From Deltaproteobacteria bacterium (lineage in GTDB: Bacteria; Desulfobacterota; Dissulfuribacteria; Dissulfuribacterales; JALVPX01): a stretch of DNA of 5,376 nt. The notes beneath the pieces were generated by a model. It ran no database searches. It was given only the letters and a program-made list of their open reading frames with translations, and was not told where the DNA came from. The stretch lies in contig JALVPX010000103.1 of the NCBI GenBank assembly GCA_027031565.1, positions 1 through 5,376 on the forward strand, given 5' to 3'. This document shows, piece after piece, positions 1 to 5,376 of this stretch (positions are counted from its first letter, which is position 1; each line of letters starts with the position of its first letter). The position numbers and the translations under genes were made by a program.

Positions 1-436
1 CCTCGTCAATGATATGAGGTGCAGCAAAGGGACACAATCTCACGCATGTCAAACAGGCTACACACTTGCCTGGATCAACCACCGCGGTGAGACCGAGATC
101 AACCATCCGCTCCATGTCTACAAAGCCTGCTTCGAGCGCAGCAGCCCTTGCTGCCTTTACGACATCACTGCACCTTACCCCCTGAGGGCAAACCGGAACA
201 CAGCTTTGACATTGGGAGCATGCCCATATCAAATCAGACTTGAGCAGTTCTTCCTCGAGCCCAAGTGCAGCCATGTGTACAACTTTCCTGGGATCGAATT
301 CCGGCACTACCTTTTCAACCGGGCAGGCTGCACTGCAGGCGCCGCAAGCAAAACAGGCGGACATAGTGGAACACCCTTCATAAGCGGAAAGCTTTTCCTC
401 AAACGATGAATTCAGTTTAGATGCCTGAATGGTCAT
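1..436 (-). CDS. HdrC-like iron-sulfur protein with an extra ferredoxin-type cluster motif (5' part; C-terminus beyond window)
   Basis: I translated 145 codons from ATG at 434-436 to the left edge with no stop. Two CxxCxxCxxxCP motifs, at residues 28-38 (CFACGACSAACP) and 73-83 (CSQCQSCVPVCP), flank a helical linker containing PRKVVHMAALGLEEELL and a DLIWAC segment. This arrangement is typical of HdrC, the small subunit that relays electrons through two [4Fe-4S] clusters between HdrA and HdrB. After QGVRCSDVVKAARAAALEAG comes a third motif at residues 125-135 (CVACLTCVRLCP), which ordinary HdrC lacks. It lies 17 bases after mvhD, so it is very likely co-transcribed. The start has only a weak AGAAG-type ribosome binding site; Met25 is an alternative but would remove the N-terminal helix. 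No signal peptide or membrane segment is seen, so it should be cytoplasmic. The HdrC-type fold is clear; its exact partner is not, and the missing C-terminus could carry a further domain. Confidence 0.85.
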   Translation of the reverse strand, partial: MTIQASKLNSSFEEKLSAYEGCSTMSACFACGACSAACPVEKVVPEFDPRKVVHMAALGLEEELLKSDLIWACSQCQSCVPVCPQGVRCSDVVKAARAAALEAGFVDMERMVDLGLTAVVDPGKCVACLTCVRLCPFAAPHIIDE

Positions 437-453
437 TGTCTTCTAGAGAAAGA

Positions 454-1212
454 TCAGGCCAGGGCCAGACCCTTCTTCTCCTCCTTTAATACACCTTTTT
501 TGATGAGTGGGGCTACAATCTTTTCAAATTCAGCCTTCTTTGAGCCGACGCTCTTGGCCAACTTGGTCACAGACATCGGCCCTTTCTCAAGAAGCATCTT
601 TATCTCTTGTGCAATCCTTTCTTTCCTGAAAGCAGGTGTTACCTTGGCAGATATCGCCTCCCTGATTGCCTCAGGGCTGTAATCGCCCTCCTTGTGAAAC
701 TTCTTGGACAAGGTGCCGAAACTCGTCCTTACCTTGGATGCTGAGGCAGCCTTTACCGCAGCCTCCAGTCTGCGTTGTATTTCATCACCTGCTTCGTTGG
801 ATGCGGTTCCAAGGGGTCCCTTTTCCTTGATGGAATCCACACATTTCGTGATCAACTCCACAAAACGGGGGCCTTCGGCTGCCGAAGCCCACTGAAGCTC
901 CATTCTGCCTGGATCAACACCAATATCCTCCAAGGCCTGCCGTGCAGCCTCGGCCATTAACATTGCTTCATAATTACCAGACTGGTAATGACATTCCCCC
1001 AGGTGTCAGCCTCCGGTAAAGACACCGTCTGCACCGCACCTGAATGCCTCAAGGATAAACCTGACGTCTATCCTGCCGGTACACATTACCCTTATCACCC
1101 TGACATTGGGAGGATACTGGTACCTGGACACTCCTGCCGAATCTGCTGCTGCATAACAGCACCAATGGCAAAAAAAGCCCAAGATCCTTGGATTATAGCC
1201 CTCCTGGGTCAT
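454..1212 (-). CDS. mvhD: MvhD/FlpD-type hydrogenase/Hdr iron-sulfur subunit, selenoprotein, with long C-terminal extension
   Basis: The gene encodes 252 residues if TGA at 1006-1008 is read as selenocysteine 69. Residues 1-133 form the MvhD/FlpD domain: FFCHWCCYAAAD (Cys15, Cys18, Cys19), IRVMCTGRID (Cys44), then GG-U-HLGECHY (Sec69, Cys74) and the family segment around LQWASAAEGPRFVELI. In the family this domain binds a [2Fe-2S] cluster and hands electrons from a donor enzyme to the HdrA flavin. Sec occupies the Cys of the usual GCHxGxCHY motif, and the frame resumes exactly. Residues about 135-252 are a charged helical extension ending in a winged-helix-like segment (AQEIKMLLEKGPMSVTKLAK onward), absent from the roughly 140-residue archaeal MvhD. 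The ATG at 1210-1212 has GAGGAG six bases upstream. The gene starts 12 bases after hdrA, as expected for partners. It ends in TGA at 454-456, taken as a true stop because the family homology has ended. Without recoding it would appear as two fragments. Confidence 0.93.
973..989 (-). promoter_or_regulatory. Candidate bacterial SECIS hairpin of mvhD
   Basis: The mRNA reads AUUACCA-GUC-UGGUAAU, a perfect 7-bp stem with a 3-base loop beginning with G. It is equivalent to 6 bp with loop AGUCU if the last A-U pair opens. The loop begins 23 bases after the TGA, within the 16-37 base window usually accepted for bacterial SECIS elements. It lies inside codons for HYQSGNY, so it doubles as coding sequence. 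Folding was done by eye. Confidence 0.78.
1006..1008 (-). other. mvhD: In-frame TGA, predicted selenocysteine codon of mvhD (Sec69)
   Basis: The plus-strand triplet tca reads TGA on the minus strand, between GADGVFTGG and HLGECHYQSGNYEAM. MvhD homologues carry Cys at this position, and the Sec form is known from the VhuD protein of methanogens. Same-frame homology on both sides and a properly spaced hairpin downstream support recoding over a stop or frameshift. Confidence 0.92.
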
Positions 1213-1218
1213 GACATA

Positions 1219-1224
1219 CTCCTC
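1219..1224 (-). promoter_or_regulatory. Ribosome binding site of mvhD
   Basis: GAGGAG follows immediately after the TAA stop of hdrA (1225-1227) and lies six bases from the ATG at 1212. It selects this ATG over the out-of-frame ATG at 1217-1215, which is only one base from the site. The tight packing suggests coupled translation of HdrA and MvhD. Confidence 0.8.
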
Positions 1225-4200
1225 TTATTTCTTTTCCGCTTCCGATCCTTCGCCGCACCCATCCGGAGAAAAAGCGTGGATCTGGGCGAAGATCTCCTCG
1301 TCGGTAAAACCGCCCATGCTGATGGCAAGGACTGGGCAATGGGAAGCACAAATGCCGCATCCCTTGCAAGATGCAGTAATGGTCTCCGCCTTTTTTCTCT
1401 TCCCCTCCTTGACCATCTGAATGGCATTGAAAGGACACAGGCTGGCGCAGATGCCGCAACCTATGCACGTGGCCTTGTCAATCCTCGAAACTATTGGTTC
1501 AACTGCAACCTTCCCCTTGACCAAGGGAATGGCTGCCTTTGCAGCAGCGGCCTTTGCCTGTGATACGGCTTCTTCAAGCCCTTTGGGTCCATGGGCCAGA
1601 CCACACAAATATACACCATCGACGGCCACTTCTACCGGTCTTAGTTTGGCATGTGCCTCCAGGAAGAAGCCGTCTTGGGTCAGAGGAACTTTCAGAAGTT
1701 TCGAAAGATTTTCGTTCTCTCCTGGTGCTATCCCTGTGGACAAAACCACCAGATTGGCTGGAATGGATATCTCTTCACCGAGAAGGCGGTCGTAGACATT
1801 TACCTTTATGCCCCTGGCCTGCTTGACAACCTCAGGCCTATTATCAGGGGTGTAACGCAGGAATCGAACACCTTTCTGCCTGGCTTCCCTGTAAAGGTCT
1901 TCAGAAAAGCCATAAGTACGCATATCCCTGTAAAGGATATAGATGTTGGCATCGGGTTTGAGTTCCTTTATCTTCAAGGCATTTTTGACGGCCTGGCTGC
2001 AGCATAATCTGCTGCAGTGCTCCATGTCTTCACCACGGCTGCCCACACATTGAATCATCACCACATTTTTTGTGGTCTTGAAGCCGCTTTTGCCTTTGGC
2101 AATCCTTTGTTCAAGCTCCAATTGGGTGAGCACCTGCCTGGACTCTCCATAGCAATAGCCCTTGGGTTTATATTCCTTGCCGCCTGTAGCAATCACCATT
2201 ACCCCGTGATTGACCATCTCGGTCTTGCCGCCAGTGGATATGGTCGAAGTGAAATTACCCACGTAGCCTGAGGTGCTTTCAAGCTCTGAATCGAGCATCA
2301 CATCTATCTTGGGATGTTTTTCAACCTTCCTGACAAGATCCTTGAGGATCTTTCTTGCATCCTGACCGTCAACCGTCCAGGTCAGCTTACGCAGATTGCC
2401 TCCCAGCACCTTGGACTTTTCAACCAGAACGGTCTCAAAGCCTTGATCAGCTATACTCAGCGCCACAGTCATGCCGGCGGCACCCCCACCCAATACCAGG
2501 GCCTTTTGTGTGACATCTACAGTAGGCTGTGCCAAAGGTTCAAGCAGCCTCGCCTTGGCCACGGCCATGCGCACCAGATCCTTTGATTTCTGGGTGGCCT
2601 CCTCTGGCTCTTGGGCATGGACCCATGCGCATTGATCCCTTATGTTTGCCATCTCAAACAGCGCAGGATTAAGACCTATTGAGCGTAACGTCTCCTGAAA
2701 CAGCGGTTCGTGGGTCCTGGGTGAACAGGCAGCTATCACCACACGGTTGAGCCTGTTCTCTTTCACCTTTTGTGCAATGGCCTTCAAGGCGTCCTGCGAA
2801 CACGAATAGAGGGTATCTTCATAATAGGCCACGTTAGGCAAAGAGGCTGCATAATCCCGCACGGCCTTTACGTCAACCACCCCAGCGATATTTACGCCGC
2901 AATGGCACACAAAGACGCCTATACGGGGCTCTTCTTCCTCCAAGGCCTTGTCCTCGTCTGGATAGGTTACTGTAATCGTCTGGCTTCCCCTGCCTTCTTT
3001 TAGCAGCTCAGAAGCAATGGCTGCAACCCCTGATGCCTGAGTGACACTCTCTGGTATATCCTTTGGCCCCTGGAAGGCTCCAGCTACATATATGCCATTT
3101 TTGGTAGTGGACAGCGGTGCGCCATGGGAGGTTTTGCAAAAGTCATAAGAATTCAGTTCTATCCCGGCTATATCTGCAATGGCGTGGGCATCTTCTGGGG
3201 CATCGAGCCCGACCGAAAGCACAACCATATCAAATAGATCTGAATGGGATTCCCCATCATCCGTAGTCCAGGTGAGGGCCAATTTGGAATCGATCTGATC
3301 TATCTTGGGAACCCTTGCCCTGATCACGTTGAGGCCATACTTTTCCTCGGCCCGCTTTCGTGCCGCGTCAAAGCCTTTGCCCTGTGTCCTTACATCCATG
3401 AAAAAGAGTGAAATATCGAGATCTGGTTCATGCTCCTTGGCCACCGATGCCTCTTTTATGGCATACATGCAACAAACTGAGGAACAATAGCCGTTACCGC
3501 ATGTTACATCCCTTGAACCAATACATTGCAGGAAGGCTATCTTTTTCGGGGTTGCCTGGTCTGAAGGCCTGACGAGATGACCTTCCGTCGGTCCGGAGGC
3601 ACAAGTCAGCCTCTCAAACTCATAGCTGGTCACCACGTCTTGGTAACGCCCGTAACCGAACTTTTCCAATACGTCGTGGCCTACCCTGCCAAAACCAGGC
3701 GCCAGAATGACCGAGCCCACCTTTAGCTTCATATTTTTGGGCTTTTGGGAAAAGTCGATGGCGCCAGCAGTGCAGGTCTGAGCACACAAGTTGCAGGTCT
3801 GGTAGTTGACCCTCAAACAGGCCTTTGGATCAATATAGTAGCTTGTTGGAATTGCCTGTGGAAAGTCTATATGCGTGGCCCGGGTGATGTCCAGGCGCTC
3901 GTTGTAGACATCGGCTATGGGCCTGGGACAGTACATGGTACATACACCACATGCGGTGCACAAATCTTCATTAATGTACCTGGGCTGCTGGAACACCTCA
4001 GCAGTGAAATTACCAGCCCTACCCTTTATGGATTTTAATGTGGCACTTGTCAGAATTTCTATGTTTGGAGACCGACCGGCCTCTACCAACTTGGGTGCCA
4101 GTATTCAGATGGCGCAATCGTTGGTTGGAAATGTCTTGTCAAGTTGCGCCATGACCCCGCCGATGTAGGGTTTCTTCTCAACCAGATAGACGTAATACCC

Positions 4201-4278
4201 CAGATCGGCCAAGTCCAAAGCAGTCTGGACGCCGGCAATGCCGCCGCCTAGGACCATTATTGCACCTGCTTTGCTCAT
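1225..4278 (-). CDS. hdrA: Tandem (double-module) heterodisulfide reductase subunit A, selenoprotein, FAD and iron-sulfur electron hub
   Basis: The gene encodes 1017 residues if TGA at 4105-4107 is read as selenocysteine 58. Module 1 (residues 1 to about 435) opens with the FAD-binding VLGGGIAG at 9-16, then TFPTNDCAI-U-ILAPKLVE, where Cys usually stands in place of Sec58. It continues with a ferredoxin motif (Cys107, 110, 113, 117), a second cysteine set (154, 162, 165, 169) and a Cys-rich CIGSRD...CSSVCC block (252-270). Module 2 (about 450-1017) has the VCHCG domain (Cys458, 460), a second FAD site LVLGGGAAG near 595, CVGSR...CSRLCC (744-760) and two C-terminal [4Fe-4S] motifs (938-948, 971-981). 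Usual HdrA has about 650 residues. Module 1 resembles QmoA and module 2 resembles the HdrA part of QmoB. The protein should be a cytoplasmic flavin hub taking electrons from MvhD. ATG at 4278 is chosen for its GAGGA box; the TTG at 4320 has no such support and lies in the hairpin. Without recoding it would appear as fragments 4320-4105 and 4089-1225. Confidence 0.94.
4065..4089 (-). promoter_or_regulatory. Candidate bacterial SECIS hairpin of hdrA
   Basis: The mRNA forms stem GAGGCC / GGUCUC (4078-4083 with 4068-4073, one G-U pair) closed by apical loop GGUC (4074-4077). It can be extended by UUG / CAA (4087-4089 with 4065-4067) with GUA bulged on the 5' side. The loop starts 27 bases after the TGA and opens with GG, as in known bacterial SECIS loops. 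Folding was done by eye. Confidence 0.78.
4105..4107 (-). other. hdrA: In-frame TGA, predicted selenocysteine codon of hdrA (Sec58)
   Basis: The plus-strand tca reads TGA between TFPTNDCAI and ILAPKLVEAGRSPNIEIL. HdrA proteins normally read NDCSMC or NDCAxC followed by ILAPK, so the TGA falls exactly on the second conserved Cys. Sec at this position is known in HdrA selenoproteins of methanococci and deltaproteobacteria. Coding resumes in the same frame with no lost or gained residue. Confidence 0.94.
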
Positions 4279-4286
4279 ATCTATAT

Positions 4287-4291
4287 TCCTC
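4287..4291 (-). promoter_or_regulatory. Ribosome binding site of hdrA
   Basis: GAGGA lies eight bases upstream of ATG 4278 on the minus strand. It decides the start at MSKAGAIMVLGGG, which places the FAD-binding glycine motif at residues 11-16, normal for a HdrA-type flavin domain without an N-terminal extension. Confidence 0.75.
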
Positions 4292-4304
4292 GCTCGCAAA
4301 TAAT

Positions 4305-4333
4305 GGCGCTCTGTCTTCAACAGGCAGAGCGCC
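4305..4333 (-). other. Intergenic 9-bp GC-rich inverted repeat between the CODH gene and hdrA
   Basis: The arms ggcgctctg (4305-4313) and cagagcgcc (4325-4333) are perfectly complementary around an 11-base loop. In the transcript the hairpin lies about 28 bases after the CODH stop and about 26 bases before the hdrA ATG. It is followed by AUUAUUUG rather than a real U-run, so it is not a clear intrinsic terminator. It may act as a processing or mRNA-stability element, or a leaky attenuator, setting different levels of CODH and HdrA. The function is inferred. Confidence 0.6.
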
Positions 4334-4361
4334 CTGATTTCACAATCCTATCTCTTGTCGA

Positions 4362-5376
4362 TCAAGATGCCGAAGGACCATGACAGCCCACATCGTGCAA
4401 GGCCCCGCCTCCTGGAGAGCCAAGCTCACGACGCATGGCCATGTCAAAGAGCACCCTTTCCTTTTTCTTGTCAAGGCCGAGGTTACTCCTGGCCTTGTTA
4501 ATCCTGTCGATCATCTTGTTTGCAAACTCATTTGCTGTCTGGGCAAGATCCCAGCAGCCACCGTATATTTCGTCCATTTCCTTGAAACAATAGTCAGTCA
4601 CAGACTTGCAATTAGTAGTAGGAAATGATGGACCAAAGACGGTGTAGACACCACTAGATACAAAATATTGCCCGATTGAAACCGCTTTTTCACTCATCCA
4701 TTGAGGGGCACAGCCTGCAGCAGGCAGGTCGCTTATATCATCTCCCAGGCCGCCTGTAAGGACCATCTCTGTGGCTGCTATCAAGATGCGGCTGTTATCA
4801 ACACAAGAGCCCATGTGCAGCACAGGAGGACATCCAACTGCCTCCAATACCTCCCTCAGTCCATCGCCTGCCATGGAAGCAGCCTCGGGAGACAGAAGAC
4901 CTGCCCTTCCTATGCCAGTAGCAGCACAGCCAGTGACCAACACGAGCACGTTGTTGGCGATCAGTTCCTTGGCAAGCTCCACGTGGATTTCATCCATAAC
5001 GCGGTAGTTATCGCAACCGACTATGCCTGCAACGCCGCGAATACGGCCATTGATGATATTGTCGTTTAGAGGCTTATAGGAGGCCCTGAAACGCCCGCCC
5101 AGGATGTAGTTTATAGTTTCGTGGCTGAAGCCTGCCACAACGTCCATCTGATGAACCGGGATCATGTGCTTTCCGCGCTCTGGGTATTTTTGTATGGCCC
5201 TGCGCACAATCTCCCTGGCCACATCAAGGGCGCGATGCTCCTCAAACTGGATATGGGTGGCGCCTGTAATCTTGGCACGGTCTGATGTTGTAATAAGCTC
5301 GGTATGATAGTGCTTTGATACAGGGGATACGCCTTGCATGATGCACTGAACGTCCACTACCATTGCCTCAACGGCG
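4362..5376 (-). CDS. cooS: Anaerobic Ni-Fe carbon monoxide dehydrogenase catalytic subunit (C-terminal half; N-terminus beyond window)
   Basis: 337 residues are visible, entering at AVEAMVVDVQC and ending at TGA 4362-4364. They match the second half of CooS/AcsA (family length roughly 630-670), which interconverts CO and CO2 at a Ni-Fe-S C-cluster. C-cluster ligand positions are seen at visible Cys11 (DVQC), Cys121 (GCDN), Cys150 (TGCAA) and Cys191 (MGSCVDNSR). Their spacing is close to that of Cys333, 446, 476 and 526 in Carboxydothermus CooS-II, and the catalytic Lys sits in WMSEKA (230). The His and first Cys ligands, and the B and D clusters, would lie upstream. The end RVLFDMAMRREL resembles ACS-associated CODHs (AcsA), suggesting a Wood-Ljungdahl role rather than a CO-oxidising hydrogenase system. 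An unusual Gly-rich tail with a Cys (SPGGGALHDVGCHGPSAS) follows. No in-frame TGA occurs inside the visible part. Confidence 0.95.
   Translation of the reverse strand, partial: AVEAMVVDVQCIMQGVSPVSKHYHTELITTSDRAKITGATHIQFEEHRALDVAREIVRRAIQKYPERGKHMIPVHQMDVVAGFSHETINYILGGRFRASYKPLNDNIINGRIRGVAGIVGCDNYRVMDEIHVELAKELIANNVLVLVTGCAATGIGRAGLLSPEAASMAGDGLREVLEAVGCPPVLHMGSCVDNSRILIAATEMVLTGGLGDDISDLPAAGCAPQWMSEKAVSIGQYFVSSGVYTVFGPSFPTTNCKSVTDYCFKEMDEIYGGCWDLAQTANEFANKMIDRINKARSNLGLDKKKERVLFDMAMRRELGSPGGGALHDVGCHGPSAS

Noticed and set aside
14..409. Plus-strand 131-codon open frame over the HdrC-like gene
   Set aside because: Its translation shows no family resemblance and no start signal, while the opposite strand encodes three clear iron-sulfur motifs.
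454..456. TGA at the end of mvhD as a further selenocysteine codon
   Set aside because: It follows the end of the C-terminal extension, only a few codons remain before the next gene, and no conserved redox motif surrounds it.
973..989. Palindrome attaccagactggtaat as a regulator operator
   Set aside because: It is inside mvhD coding sequence, far from any start, and fits the position and loop of a SECIS hairpin much better.
1006..1008. TGA read as tryptophan under a variant genetic code
   Set aside because: Both TGAs sit at Cys, not Trp, positions; Trp is written TGG elsewhere in these genes; and TGA serves as the normal stop of the CODH gene and of mvhD.
988..1563. Plus-strand 191-codon open frame spanning mvhD and the end of hdrA
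   Set aside because: It is antisense to well-supported coding sequence with conserved motifs; its Cys-rich content is a by-product of the opposite strand.
4105..4107. TGA in hdrA as a nonsense mutation or sequencing error making a pseudogene
   Set aside because: It lies precisely on a conserved Cys, the reading frame is intact on both sides over 1017 residues, and the neighbouring mvhD shows the same pattern at its own conserved Cys.
4305..4333. Hairpin as a rho-independent terminator ending the CODH transcript
   Set aside because: The downstream bases on the minus strand are AUUAUUUGCG, not a U-run, and the next gene follows closely with a good ribosome binding site.
1..5376. Mobile elements, CRISPR arrays, tRNA or rRNA genes
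   Set aside because: No direct-repeat arrays, terminal inverted repeats, transposase motifs or RNA gene signatures were seen; the window is almost fully occupied by the four minus-strand genes.

Overview
The window carries one co-directional gene block on the minus strand: the 3' half of a nickel-iron carbon monoxide dehydrogenase gene, a very long heterodisulfide reductase A gene (hdrA), an MvhD/FlpD-type gene (mvhD), and the 5' part of a HdrC-like iron-sulfur protein. It looks like an anaerobe using the Wood-Ljungdahl pathway together with selenocysteine. A sulfate-reducing or syntrophic Desulfobacterota-type bacterium fits best, judging from the QmoA/QmoB-like HdrA halves and the Sec-containing Hdr/Mvh proteins. 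The lineage is an inference and an acetogen is not excluded.

Layout in the direction of transcription (high to low coordinates): CODH C-terminal half (5376 to 4362); an 83-base gap with a 9-bp GC-rich hairpin; hdrA (4278 to 1225); a 12-base gap holding the next ribosome binding site; mvhD (1212 to 454); a 17-base gap; the HdrC-like gene (436 to beyond the left edge). No convincing gene lies on the plus strand, and no gap exceeds 300 bases.

The main observation is that both hdrA and mvhD are interrupted by an in-frame TGA, and in both cases the TGA replaces a conserved redox cysteine (NDC-A-I-U in HdrA, GG-U-HLGECHY in MvhD). Homology continues in the same frame without a break. Each TGA is followed, at a distance suitable for a bacterial SECIS, by a hairpin with G at the start of its apical loop. 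A standard gene caller would split them into four fragments (4320-4105 plus 4089-1225, and 1212-1006 plus 963-454). I annotate two full-length selenoproteins.

The likely joint role is an electron-transfer module. HdrA is the flavin-based hub, MvhD the [2Fe-2S] adaptor that normally links HdrA to an electron-donating enzyme, and the HdrC-like protein a multi-cluster wire. Next to CODH, they probably connect ferredoxin-level electrons from CO or acetyl-CoA chemistry to another carrier or to methylene-tetrahydrofolate reductase. HdrB and any partner such as MetFV are not in the window.
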